Positions 7,220-15,906 of a DNA stretch of 64,000 bases are shown here, piece after piece. Made by a program: the position numbers and the translations under genes. The notes under the pieces are model-generated. The model was not told the origin of the DNA, ran no database searches, and worked only from the letters and a program-made list of their open reading frames with translations. Numbering within the stretch: position 1 is the stretch's first letter; each line of letters starts with the position of its first letter. This stretch comes from DTLC01 sp964555645 (lineage in GTDB: Bacteria > Verrucomicrobiota > Verrucomicrobiia > Limisphaerales > DTLC01): positions 186,001-250,000 of the forward strand of contig CAZKTA010000001.1 in assembly GCA_964555645.1 (NCBI GenBank), given 5' to 3'.

Positions 7220-7650
7220 GGGCCGGGCCAATCGTTTTTTTGGTTATACTCGTTCATTTTTAATTCCACATAACCATAGACACGAATGTTGTTCCGAAAC
7301 TGATCGAGCGGCACCCAATTGGAATTTTGCCGGCCGTTATACAAAGCATCAATGAGCGTTCTGAACGTCCAATTTTGCTGCCAGTCGAACATCCACTCGG
7401 TGCGGCAATTCATTGCGTTCTGAACTGTGCCCCAACCCGGACCGCCAACCTTTGCTATCCATCCCACAAATGCTGAAGGCCGGCGACGGCTGGGATTAGT
7501 TGTGGCGTTTGTGTAATAGCTGAGGCTGTACGTTGCCTTGTTCACCCCAAAAGCCTCCGGCCAGTCACCCTTGGCCGTGGAACAACCGTCCAGCCACACG
7601 AAACGATAAGGGCGTGCGTGGGGTGACTGCGCAAAGGAATCCATTCTCAT
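7216..7650 (-). pseudogene. Truncated copy of the caspase-like protein C-terminus (A')
   Basis: 144 codons open from ATG 7650, which overlaps the stop of the partner gene B (ATGA). The product matches only the last about 140 residues of the 654-residue protein at 8963-10927: 'YRFVWLDGCSTAKGDWPEAF' against 'YWFVFLDGCSTAAGNWPNAF', then 'SAFVGW', 'RVYGYVELK' and a C-terminal 'KNDWPGP' against 'KNDWRWP'. The catalytic-type Cys is kept, but the upstream HGHG histidine region and the signal peptide are absent. Codons before 7650 in the same frame still resemble the parent, so the break lies within the 3' end of gene B. It could be expressed but is unlikely to be an active enzyme. Confidence 0.75.
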
Positions 7651-8966
7651 TGTTCTGCCGGCAGCTTGTAGCGAACTGGCGAACGCGCGGGCGCTTTTGG
7701 CGACGGTTGAGGCGTGGGTGACGGCACCGCTTTTGACGCCTGGGTTTCCCCAGTCGTCGGCAACGAAATCGGCACGTCAATTGGAGGTGGTTTACCCCAA
7801 AACTCCTTGTGGTCAAAATACAGTGATTTTATTTCCCCTGTTTCCATGTCCACCTCGGCTTCGATCTTGCACACCAAGTCGTCACCTGCCTCATTCGGAC
7901 GATTCCACCAAAACCAATAGCGTGGGATTCCAGCCACCGCCGGCTTGATCACACGTGGCTTGAAATTCATGCGAACGAGGTTGGTGGGATAATTCAGTTT
8001 GGCCAAGCTTTGGCGAATTAGCTTGATGGCTTCCGCTTCGGATAGTTTCGATTTGCCGACGAGGTCTTTGATCAAAAGCGGCCGGCGGTCGAAATCAAAC
8101 AAGGCATCGGGCGAGTAATAACCGTTTACCATGCTGTTGCGGTAAACAAAGCGCCAGCCATTGGTCAGTTCAAGTTCGGAATGCGGCCAGCCGCCGTTGT
8201 CGGACACCCACAATCGCGCGACGTGATTCGTGGTCAGCGGCTTGGAAATGGGTAGCGCCAGGGTCTTGCTATAATCGTCAACCGCACGCAGAACGATGGG
8301 CAATAGTTTCCACGCATACTCGGGGTTCGCAGCCAGCCTCTTCGGGCGAAACACGGGTTTTACGCCGAAGTCCGGCCATGGTCGCCGGATATTTGAGTTG
8401 GGAACAATTTTCAGGTATTCAACCCGATTGGCATCTGCATTGACTTCAATTTCCACCGATTCGCCGCCTCTTGGGCTAAGCCATTTGACCAAGTAATGCG
8501 GCACGATACCTGTGCGGGTCTTTGGAGGTGGTTTTACGGCCGGCTCTTGTTCAGCGAAAACCGCCTCAAGCGGAATGCCCAGTTTTTTCAGCGTGTCCCT
8601 CGCCATTTGCACGGCGTCCTCCTTGCCCATGCGTACTTTGCCAACGAACCGAGGGATTTCGTCCGGGTTCTGCAACATATAAAAAGAGTGCGGTGTTTCA
8701 AAGTGGCATAGAATGCCCTCCTGAAACCCCAATACCCATCCGCCTTCAAGTTCAAAACCGCAGCCCATCATCTGGCCGTTTCGGCTTTCAAAGAGCTGAT
8801 TCGGCCCGCCCCGCACTATCTGTTGTCTTGTGATCGGCAGCGGCATAGGTAGTTCTAACCTCGTTACTACATCGGAAACGTGGGGCAGCATCGCTACGAC
8901 TACCGCATTAGAAAAATTGGCAGTCATTTCGACGAGGCCGCCGAATTGTCCGACGTCCAAAATCAT
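7647..8966 (-). CDS. Partner protein with two PepSY-like repeats (B)
   Basis: 439 residues from ATG 8966, which overlaps the stop of the caspase-like gene (ATGA). I do not recognise the family by name. After an N-terminal region ('SNAVVVAMLPHVSDVVTRLE') there are two related units. Each has a 'GW.L.F' or 'GWRFVY' strand, a 'kAVQMARDTLKKLG' or 'EAIKLIRQSLAKLN' helix, and a '.IPRYWFWW...VCKIEAEVD..TGEIKSL' beta hairpin. That helix-plus-hairpin resembles PepSY/FTP domains, which in several secreted proteases act as inhibitors or chaperones. No signal peptide is apparent. The C-terminus is Pro/Ala-rich. A possible role as inhibitor or cofactor of the neighbouring peptidase is inference from coupling and fold only. 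Confidence 0.65.
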   Translation of the reverse strand: MILDVGQFGGLVEMTANFSNAVVVAMLPHVSDVVTRLELPMPLPITRQQIVRGGPNQLFESRNGQMMGCGFELEGGWVLGFQEGILCHFETPHSFYMLQNPDEIPRFVGKVRMGKEDAVQMARDTLKKLGIPLEAVFAEQEPAVKPPPKTRTGIVPHYLVKWLSPRGGESVEIEVNADANRVEYLKIVPNSNIRRPWPDFGVKPVFRPKRLAANPEYAWKLLPIVLRAVDDYSKTLALPISKPLTTNHVARLWVSDNGGWPHSELELTNGWRFVYRNSMVNGYYSPDALFDFDRRPLLIKDLVGKSKLSEAEAIKLIRQSLAKLNYPTNLVRMNFKPRVIKPAVAGIPRYWFWWNRPNEAGDDLVCKIEAEVDMETGEIKSLYFDHKEFWGKPPPIDVPISLPTTGETQASKAVPSPTPQPSPKAPARSPVRYKLPAEQ

Positions 8967-10927
8967 GGCCACCTCCAATCGTTTTTGCGGTTATAATCGC
9001 GCGCCTTCATGTTGACGTAACCGTAAACTCGCAGAGCGCTGTCGAGCTTCTGCTGGCTTATCCAACCTGCGCCGACGTTGGCTCGCCTAAGAGCTTCTTT
9101 GATTCCCGGACGGTCAGCATCATTTACCCAATTCCCCATCCAGTAGGCTTGGAATTCATGTCGGCCATATGCGCTACCCCATCCTTCTCCGCCAATCTCT
9201 TGATTCCATCCCACAAACACTGACGGGCGTGGATGTTTCGGGTGATTTTCGTAAAAATCAGTGCCTTCCCGTTCTACTTTGCTGATGTTGAAGGCATTGG
9301 GCCAATTGCCCGCGGCGGTGCTACAGCCATCCAAGAACACGAACCAATAACGATTGTATTTGGTTTTCCTTGAAACCTGCCAGCTTTCCATCGTGCTTCG
9401 GCTGCCCCGGTATGAAAATGCGCTGCCGGTGATCAGGCCGTTTGTCCCAAGCGTGTGCCGGTCACAACCGATGCCGGTCGCGCCGCCATGCCCGTGGTAG
9501 TAAAAGTTCCGCACATAAAGGTCGCCAATCCAAGCGAGCAGATTGGCCCAGCTTTGCTCCCGCTCTGCTTGTGTGTAAACGTTGGTGCCGAACTTGAGCG
9601 GATGCCACCACGCCGTGTCGCCAATCAGCAGTGGCCCGCCTCGTATGGCTTGGACAGCTTCTTCGTATTTCACCTGCAAGTCGGCGGGATATCCCGGTGC
9701 ATCGCTATACCACCGATCTTGGAACGCGATCAACCACTCCCCGCGATCCGGATAACCTTTTACGGGCGGGCGTGTTGGGCGCGTGATTTGGGGGCCATCG
9801 CCCAGCGAATTGAACGTGATCTCGGCGAAGAAATACGGGTCAGTGTCGAAGTCGTCGCGATTGTTTCCCAGCCAGTCGTACAAATCCCAGGTCCACGAAA
9901 CCAAGCCGTTCGTGGTGTGGCCGGAGCCCGTGTTCACGTAGTTCCACTGCCAATCATAAACGTCAATCCACCAGTCGGTGTCGGGATTCGCCAGTTGCGC
10001 GTTGAACGTGTAGGTGTCGCCCTGAATAAAATCGTTCCAATCCGGAAACGTCACCTGGTTGAACACGGCAATGGGCCGCGCCAAGTTGGTGAGCGACAGG
10101 AAAATCGAGTTGTCGCCGATCTCTTCGTTCAGCCACAGGGTCGTGACCAACTGAATCTGGTATGTGCCATTTGTCAGGTGGTCAAAGTAAATGCCCATTC
10201 CCCAGTTTGTCTGCCCTCCCGAAACGTGAGTCGTGAACTCGGCGTGGGGACACGGTTCGCCATTCAGCAACACCTCGATGTGCGCCACCATGTCCCGATA
10301 ATCCTTGAAATCCACCGGGAATAATGTTGGGCCATCGTAGCTGTAGTTCGTGACGTTGAAAGCCCAATCCGGAATGTGAAACACCCGAAAAAAGGCGGAG
10401 TCCACCGTTGATTCGCCACCGCTGTCCTCGGTCTGCGCGCCGCCCTCCTCCTGTTGCATGGCGCGCCACTTCTCGACCAGATCATCGCTCCAATCATCGG
10501 TCGAGCCGTCCGGCCAAATGATGATGTGGCCAGGCAAGTCAATTCCTGGCGGATAGATCACAAGTGGCACGGCAGCTTTTGCGTCGTCTTTAGGCGCCAC
10601 CATCGGCTCGGATGGCTCGGTTTTTTCGCTGGCTTCGGATGGATCGCCTCCATCATCTGAGCACGGTGCTGCTGCGCCAAACAGGATGAATGTGGTTCGG
10701 TTGTTGCCGGTGGCCGGGTAGTTGTTGGCAAACGTTGTCCAAGGTGTGCTCGGGTCAAGTGTGGCGCGATACTGGATGAGATATAACTCGTGCCCTTCGC
10801 TCGGCCAAGAAATCACAATGTTTGTGCCTTGCCGCTCGATGCTCAGTCCGACAATGCCGAAGAGTCGAAATGGTATTGCCAAAACGACCAACGTAACCAA
10901 TTTGACGACATGTTTGGTGGCCCTCAT
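8963..10927 (-). CDS. Secreted caspase-like (clan CD-type) cysteine peptidase candidate (A)
   Basis: 654 residues from ATG 10927, chosen because it opens a signal peptide (MRATKHVVKLVTLVVLAIPF); the open frame upstream is antisense to nuoN and its leader. Residues 25-80 form a 'VISW...YLIQYRATL' beta module also seen in other secreted proteins here, followed by an acidic linker and two or more beta domains. Residues about 430-570 hold a His-Cys pair in clan CD order: hydrophobic strand plus 'YYHGHGG' (H478, H480), then 'YWFVFLDGCST' (C535). Caspases, gingipains and CHAT peptidases share this h-H-G ... D-x-C layout. Activity and substrate are unknown. Coupled by ATGA to gene B; the pair lies opposite to nuoM/nuoN. 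Confidence 0.65.
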   Translation of the reverse strand: MRATKHVVKLVTLVVLAIPFRLFGIVGLSIERQGTNIVISWPSEGHELYLIQYRATLDPSTPWTTFANNYPATGNNRTTFILFGAAAPCSDDGGDPSEASEKTEPSEPMVAPKDDAKAAVPLVIYPPGIDLPGHIIIWPDGSTDDWSDDLVEKWRAMQQEEGGAQTEDSGGESTVDSAFFRVFHIPDWAFNVTNYSYDGPTLFPVDFKDYRDMVAHIEVLLNGEPCPHAEFTTHVSGGQTNWGMGIYFDHLTNGTYQIQLVTTLWLNEEIGDNSIFLSLTNLARPIAVFNQVTFPDWNDFIQGDTYTFNAQLANPDTDWWIDVYDWQWNYVNTGSGHTTNGLVSWTWDLYDWLGNNRDDFDTDPYFFAEITFNSLGDGPQITRPTRPPVKGYPDRGEWLIAFQDRWYSDAPGYPADLQVKYEEAVQAIRGGPLLIGDTAWWHPLKFGTNVYTQAEREQSWANLLAWIGDLYVRNFYYHGHGGATGIGCDRHTLGTNGLITGSAFSYRGSRSTMESWQVSRKTKYNRYWFVFLDGCSTAAGNWPNAFNISKVEREGTDFYENHPKHPRPSVFVGWNQEIGGEGWGSAYGRHEFQAYWMGNWVNDADRPGIKEALRRANVGAGWISQQKLDSALRVYGYVNMKARDYNRKNDWRWP

Positions 10928-11169
10928 GGTTTCTTGTCGTTCGGTCCAGTTTTTTCGTCGGGTTTCTTGCGGGCGTGTGTGCCAAGTGCCCGTGTCCGGA
11001 GTCCGTCTTTTTGCTTTGGAAAGAACTGCTTGCAGTCTGTTGCGATGCTTTCCATTACACAAGGAGTTTTTGCGCTTTGGAAACAAGTACAGGGTATCTC
11101 GAACCCAGAAACTGGCTTGGAAAAATTGACTTTCGGAGTGGGTTTGCCAAGCTGTGGGAGTTTTTGGGC

Positions 11170-12633
11170 ATGAACCTTCCGTTGGTAAGTTTGGAAGTTG
11201 CAGTGGTGGCGCTCGGGTTGGTGCTGCTTTTGGCGGAATTGCTTGTCCCGCCCGGGGCCAAACGCGCACTTGGATACGTTGCAGCGGGCGCGCTTGCGCT
11301 GCTGTTTTTGAACAGTTTTACCAGTCATTGCAGTTGCGCGTTGGTGGGCCAAAGCGCGTTTGGTGGCATGTTCGTCCAGGACGGCCTTTCGGTGTTTTTC
11401 AAGCGGTTATTCTTGCTGGCGGCAGTGCTGGTGCTGCTGATGGCGGTTGAGTTTTCGGACCGGCTCGGCACAGGCACGTCCGAGTATTACTCGCTGGTTT
11501 TGTTTGCGCTTGCTGGGATGATGGTAGCTGCCTCAGCCAACGATTTCGTTTTGATGTTTGTGGCGATCGAATTGATTACAATCACTTTCTACGTGCTAAC
11601 CGGGTTTCAGCGTGCGCGGTTGGTATCTTTGGAAGCAGGCGTGAAATATCTGATCTTGGGTGCACTTGCGTCGGCATTCATGGTTTTTGGGATTGCACTT
11701 GTGTGGGGCACAACCGGCAAATTTAGCTTCGGCGACCTTGCGATGGTTTCGGGTACGTTTGTCGGCAACAAAGTTTTCCTTCTCGGGTTGCTAATGATTA
11801 TGGCCGGGCTGGGGTTCAAGATTGCCGCTGTGCCGTTCCAGGTGTGGGTGCCGGATGTGTATCAGGGTGCGCCGACGCCAACGACGGCGTTTCTTGCCAT
11901 CGGATCGAAGGCAGCCGGTTTTGTTTTGTTATTGCGTGTATTATTTGTGGCTGTGCCAGAGCTACCGGCAAAAGCACCGGCACTGCTGATGTGGATCGCG
12001 GCGCTGACAATTCTTTATGGTAACCTGTGCGCTGTGCCGCAATGCAAGCCCGGGCGAAGCATCAAACGGTTGCTTGGCTATTCGAGCATAGCGCATGCGG
12101 GGTATTTGTTGTTGGGCACGGCGGCGCTGAGTAAGGCCGGTCAGGCAGCTCTGCTGTATTACTTGAGTGGGTATTTGTTCACCGTGCTTGCGGCATTTCT
12201 TGTGGTCACGGTTGTGATGCGTGAGTTGGAAACGGAGGATATCTCGAATTTAACCGGACTTGCGCAACTCTCGCCATTCCTAGCTGCGACAATGACAATT
12301 TCGATGGCGTCGCTGGCCGGCATCCCGCCCTTGGCAGGGTTTTTCGGCAAATTCCTGCTCCTGAAAGCGATAATCGAGCGCGGCGCAGTTGACGTGGGTT
12401 ACTATGCGCTTGCGTTTGTGGCAGTTGTGGGGATTGTGATCTCGCTCTACTATTATTTTTGTGTGGTGCGTGTCATGTACTGGGGCAAGCCGACAGCCCA
12501 GCCCGGGCAACTCCGAGTTTCGTTTGGGGCAAAAATTGCTGCAGCAATTTGCATAGCGGGAATGTTTTATCTTGGGCTTTTGCCCGGGGCGGTATTGGAC
12601 ATTGCGACGGACGCAGTCGCGTCCTTGCAATAA
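11170..12633 (+). CDS. nuoN: NADH-quinone oxidoreductase subunit N
   Basis: 487 residues from ATG 11170 (MNLPLVSLEVAVVALGLVLL), the expected NuoN length and start. The frame is open further upstream, but that part is the leader of the inserted block. Antiporter-like membrane subunit with family segments 'FVAIELITITFYVLTGF', 'KYLILGALASAFMVFGIALV', 'FKIAAVPFQVWVPDVYQGAP' (TM7 Lys), 'LLGYSSIAHAGYLLLG' and 'IPPLAGFFGKF'. It is separated from nuoM by a 4.8-kb opposite-strand block, and a truncated copy of its first about 24 codons remains next to nuoM. How it is transcribed after that separation is not evident; no strong promoter was seen. Confidence 0.96.
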   Translation: MNLPLVSLEVAVVALGLVLLLAELLVPPGAKRALGYVAAGALALLFLNSFTSHCSCALVGQSAFGGMFVQDGLSVFFKRLFLLAAVLVLLMAVEFSDRLGTGTSEYYSLVLFALAGMMVAASANDFVLMFVAIELITITFYVLTGFQRARLVSLEAGVKYLILGALASAFMVFGIALVWGTTGKFSFGDLAMVSGTFVGNKVFLLGLLMIMAGLGFKIAAVPFQVWVPDVYQGAPTPTTAFLAIGSKAAGFVLLLRVLFVAVPELPAKAPALLMWIAALTILYGNLCAVPQCKPGRSIKRLLGYSSIAHAGYLLLGTAALSKAGQAALLYYLSGYLFTVLAAFLVVTVVMRELETEDISNLTGLAQLSPFLAATMTISMASLAGIPPLAGFFGKFLLLKAIIERGAVDVGYYALAFVAVVGIVISLYYYFCVVRVMYWGKPTAQPGQLRVSFGAKIAAAICIAGMFYLGLLPGAVLDIATDAVASLQ

Positions 12634-12678
12634 CTGCGCAGGCAGAAACCCGCGCGCGGTCCGGTTTTAATCTGGCCT

Positions 12679-13899
12679 TCAGTTGACGCCGTTCGTGATC
12701 TGGCAGACGAACGGCTTGATTTTATTGCCTGTGCGCGTTTCGTATGCACGCGCGATGTGGTGTATGAATGCTTCGGCTTCGTGATACGCAACCAGATTGA
12801 CCGTAGCGCCGCCGTCGATTGGTCGCGCACCGAGACAACCTGGGTGACTGCGGGCAAGTTCGATCAACAGCTCGATCTCATGGCATTGGATGCCGAATAA
12901 GTCGCGCGCGCTTTCGTAGCTGTAGAACATGTACTGACCGAATTGGCGGTGATCGTCCTCGAGCAATGCGCGTTCTGCAGCCACCGTCCGTTGCACCTCG
13001 CACACAATGTGATAAGCGCAATTGAATTCTTCAGGCTCGAGTTTGTGTTTGAGGGACGTGAGCATACGCGGTTCGAGTGCGCGGAGTGACTTGAGCCGGA
13101 GTTTTTCGGCTACGGCAGTGCATTGGCGTAGCAGTTCGTCTTTTTGGGGTGTCACACGGAAGAATCGCAGGCCGGTGTCGCATACGATTAATGCGTCGCC
13201 AACAAGTGGCAGTACCTCGACTGATTCGAGTCTGCAGTCCACGCTCAACAGATGCCATGCCTTGCCGAAGAGCGATGGGATGTGTTCTGCAAAACCGCTT
13301 GTACCGTCGGCGTGTGAAGCTGCGGCGGCGCGGCAAAGCGAAGCAAGCTGTTTGCGTTCGGTTTTCGACATTGGTGGTAATCGGCCGCGGTCGTCCCGCT
13401 TGGGCGGGATCGTGACGCCGCTTTCACTCAAGCTATAAGGGAAGAGCTGTCGGATTGTTGCGGCAGTGGCAACCTCTAGTGCTGTAGTTGCGCCGAGGTC
13501 GAGTCCGCTCGGGGCCGTACTGTACACGGCGGCGTTGAATCCTGAGAAATGCACGCCGCGCATGCGCAACTGCGCTAGCACACCTTTGACCGGATCGGCC
13601 CACGGCACAGCCGGGTTCGGTTTCAGGTCGGTGATCCAGAAAATCTCCGGCTTCGACGGCGCTGAAAATACAAGCTCGATTTTGCCGTCTGTGCGCGGCG
13701 CGGAGGCAATGCTCACAAACCGGTCCACTGCAGCTGCAACGACCACACCGTCACAAACTTGCGTTTCTGCGCCCAAAAGCGGGACGCGCCCGGGTACAGC
13801 CACCGCATGGGCAGGGGCGAACCCGAAGTGTTTTTTGAACAGGTCGCGTGTTAGGTTTTGTGCGTCGGTCACGGACTGCATCCGGAGCCAATTTTGCAT
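12679..13899 (-). CDS. Galactokinase-like GHMP family protein with degenerate motifs
   Basis: 406 residues from ATG 13899, about galactokinase length (a TTG five codons earlier is possible). The order of GalK landmarks is kept but the residues are not. 'VPGRVPLLGAETQVCDG' (35-51) stands for GRVNLIGEHTDYNGG, losing the E-H-x-D sugar-binding residues. 'APSGLDLGATTALE' replaces the ATP loop G-L-S-S-S-A. 'SGFAEHIPSLFG' replaces GIMDQ with the catalytic Asp changed to Glu. 'GARPIDGGATVNLV' is the third motif. The segment 'LLSVDCRLESVEVLPL' is clearly GalK-like. It may be a divergent sugar kinase or a non-catalytic paralogue. Convergent with nuoN. Confidence 0.75.
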   Translation of the reverse strand: MQNWLRMQSVTDAQNLTRDLFKKHFGFAPAHAVAVPGRVPLLGAETQVCDGVVVAAAVDRFVSIASAPRTDGKIELVFSAPSKPEIFWITDLKPNPAVPWADPVKGVLAQLRMRGVHFSGFNAAVYSTAPSGLDLGATTALEVATAATIRQLFPYSLSESGVTIPPKRDDRGRLPPMSKTERKQLASLCRAAAASHADGTSGFAEHIPSLFGKAWHLLSVDCRLESVEVLPLVGDALIVCDTGLRFFRVTPQKDELLRQCTAVAEKLRLKSLRALEPRMLTSLKHKLEPEEFNCAYHIVCEVQRTVAAERALLEDDHRQFGQYMFYSYESARDLFGIQCHEIELLIELARSHPGCLGARPIDGGATVNLVAYHEAEAFIHHIARAYETRTGNKIKPFVCQITNGVN

Positions 13900-14151
13900 C
13901 AGTTGCTGTGCCAACCAGCCGTTGTGCGGCCCGCCAGGTCAGTATCTGAGGGAGATTGCGCTGATAACACCAGATACATGCAAGGTGCTGAGCCGACGCC
14001 CGTGGAACACGCGTCCAGCCTGGCGCTTGCGGGATGTGCGACAGAAAGATGCACTGTGCAGTACCAATGACATTACAGGGTGCGACCTGAACTACGAACT
14101 GACAAACCGAGCTCGATGCTTGTGCCGTAGGCGGGATTTGGCGACCGGGCC

Positions 14152-14652
14152 TCAGAACCACTCCTTACGCCCGTCAACATATGTGCGGACAAATTCTTCG
14201 TCGGACTTTATGAGGTAAATGATCCCTTCCACAAGGCCAATGATCCACATTACAAACGCGGCAAGGCCGCAGGTGGGAATTGAACCGAGTAACGACACCA
14301 GCAGCATGATCAACCCTGGACCGGTATAACCGAGGATAAATTTGTGTATGCCGAGCCAGCCGAGCAAAATGCCGCATATACCAGCAGGGATCTTCTTGGA
14401 GGCTTTTGCAGTAAGTGCAGCTTGTGCACTAGCCCCGAGCGTTGCCTGGCTTGGAATTTCGGGTGGTATACTTGGTTTGAGATCACCTGCGAACTCGGCA
14501 AATGCACTTATTGGTTTCCACTCGGTTGCGCCTTCGGCAAGCACGAGCGTCTGTGCGTTGACACGGTTTTCAGTTATCCAGCGCCGGATTGTGTCTGCGT
14601 TGACTGGGCCATACTGCGATCCGTCTGCACCGATTATCTTGTACGTGGACAT
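14152..14652 (-). CDS. GYF_2 plus TM2 domain membrane protein
   Basis: 166 residues. Residues 1-50 form a GYF_2 (DUF4339) domain: 'YKIIGADGSQYGPV', 'IRRWITENRV', 'EGATEWKPISAF'. After a Pro/Ala/Ser linker, residues 88-150 are a TM2 domain: 'KIPAGICGILLGWLGIHKFI', 'GYTGPGLIML', 'CGLAAFVMWIIGLVEGIIYL'. Two short membrane hairpins are predicted with the GYF_2 part on the cytoplasmic side. Role unknown; GYF-type folds bind proline-rich peptides in other systems. It is the last gene of a seven-gene minus-strand cluster. Confidence 0.85.
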   Translation of the reverse strand: MSTYKIIGADGSQYGPVNADTIRRWITENRVNAQTLVLAEGATEWKPISAFAEFAGDLKPSIPPEIPSQATLGASAQAALTAKASKKIPAGICGILLGWLGIHKFILGYTGPGLIMLLVSLLGSIPTCGLAAFVMWIIGLVEGIIYLIKSDEEFVRTYVDGRKEWF

Positions 14653-14833
14653 TTTTTTTCGGATTTTTTGACTCGTCCCGGTTCATGGTCAGACATTACA
14701 CGACTTAACGCCAGCCAAAACATTGGACCTCAAGCACAAAACACGAATCGTCTGCTTGTAGTTTCAAAAAGTTTTTGGTCGCCTAGTCCGGGATTGCCGA
14801 CGCTAACCAGCACTTTGCATTTGGTGCGCGCAA

Positions 14834-15799
14834 CTACGTGCTTTGCGCTTGTGCCGTAGCGGGGTTAAAGATTGTTTCATAGGCGTGTAGCCATGCGCCG
14901 ATTGCTATTGGCGCGGTCACGAGCACGCCAACACAACAGAGCAGTACGCCAGCTATTACAATCAGCCAAGTAAGCAACGACAGCGCAAACACGTGCCACC
15001 AATGTTTGGTGACCATTTTCCAACTGGCTTTCATCGCTGACCAGAAGTCCAATTGCCGGTCAATAACAAGCGGCAGTGTGAAAAGCCAGTTTACCGACAG
15101 ATAAATCATGGGTATCAAACATACCAAAATTGTACCGACAAACATTACAATGTGGACAAGGCCAGGTTCTTGGTTGCGGGCTTCGAATGGCATAAAAACG
15201 AACAGCGCAACAATCACCACGGGCATTAGACACATACCAATGAGTATCGAGGGCACAATGTAGCCCAGACAGAGCTGCCAGTAACGTGGGCCGAACCCTG
15301 CGAAAACTTCACTTGCAGACGTTGGGTGGCGTCGGATTGCCTTTATGAAGACGTAACCGACCCCGCCCAATAGCGGCCCGTCCACAAAAATTAGGCTCCC
15401 AAGCGTGATGACAATCCCAACATAAGGAATTTCGCTAACCAGCCCTAGGCCGATTTCGATTGCCAAATAAATCAGGAACGCACAGACCAACAATGCGAAA
15501 TTGTTTTTTAGCAGCTCAAAACCGCCATTTATGCATGCGCCGATGTCGAGCTTGTAATCACGCTCGAAAAATTCAGCAGATAGTGGTCCAACAGTCGGCC
15601 CTGGAGGCGGCGGTGCCTGAGCTTGAGCTGTGAGTACATCTGCGAACTCGGGAAATTCACACAACGCGCGCCATTCGGTTGTGCCCTCGGCTTGAACTTT
15701 GGATTGCGCGATTAGCCGGTGTTCAGCAATCCATTGTCGGATTTGGTCTGCGCTGACTGGGCCGTATTCATTTCCATCTGCGCCAATGACTTTGTACAT
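14834..15799 (-). CDS. GYF_2 domain plus multi-pass membrane protein
   Basis: 321 residues from ATG 15799 (MYKVIGADGNEYGPVSADQI), the start shared by its paralogues; a GTG six codons earlier is possible. GYF_2 domain at 1-55, proline-rich linker about 60-72 (APPPPGP), then about six hydrophobic segments from residue 90 on, with 'LDFWSAMKASWKMVTKHWWH' in a loop. That loop pattern resembles DUF975 or glycerophosphodiesterase-type membrane domains, where an amphipathic 'ALKASWKLTK' helix precedes the last segments. Function unknown. Its first 165 bases are almost identical to those of the gene at 16950-17837. Confidence 0.8.
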   Translation of the reverse strand: MYKVIGADGNEYGPVSADQIRQWIAEHRLIAQSKVQAEGTTEWRALCEFPEFADVLTAQAQAPPPPGPTVGPLSAEFFERDYKLDIGACINGGFELLKNNFALLVCAFLIYLAIEIGLGLVSEIPYVGIVITLGSLIFVDGPLLGGVGYVFIKAIRRHPTSASEVFAGFGPRYWQLCLGYIVPSILIGMCLMPVVIVALFVFMPFEARNQEPGLVHIVMFVGTILVCLIPMIYLSVNWLFTLPLVIDRQLDFWSAMKASWKMVTKHWWHVFALSLLTWLIVIAGVLLCCVGVLVTAPIAIGAWLHAYETIFNPATAQAQST

Positions 15800-15801
15800 G
15801 G
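15637..15801 (-). repeat. 165-bp GYF_2-coding module, copy 1
   Basis: Covers codons 1-54 of the gene at 14834-15799. It differs at only about five positions from 17675-17839, the equivalent part of the gene at 16950-17837, whereas the remainders of the two genes are unrelated. All differences lie near the start-codon end. The other three GYF_2 copies in the cluster are much more diverged. Confidence 0.9.
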
Positions 15802-15906
15802 GAATGTTTGGGTTCACAGGTTGGTCGCTAGTCCGCTGTCAGGCCGGCAAAAGCCGGCTCTGATGTTGGCTTTTTCCTCAACAACACAATCCGTAGCGCG
15901 AAAGTT

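Noticed and set aside
9455..10324. 289-codon plus-strand frame opposite the caspase-like gene
   Set aside because: Antisense to a gene with signal peptide and paralogue support; its translation has no recognisable motif.
10928..11269. Longer N-terminus of the caspase-like protein and of NuoN
   Set aside because: Both frames stay open by chance across the spacer; the signal peptide at 10927 and the NuoN family start at 11170 decide.
13466..14218. 250-codon plus-strand frame opposite the galactokinase-like gene
   Set aside because: Antisense shadow with Ser/Thr/Arg-rich composition typical of such frames.
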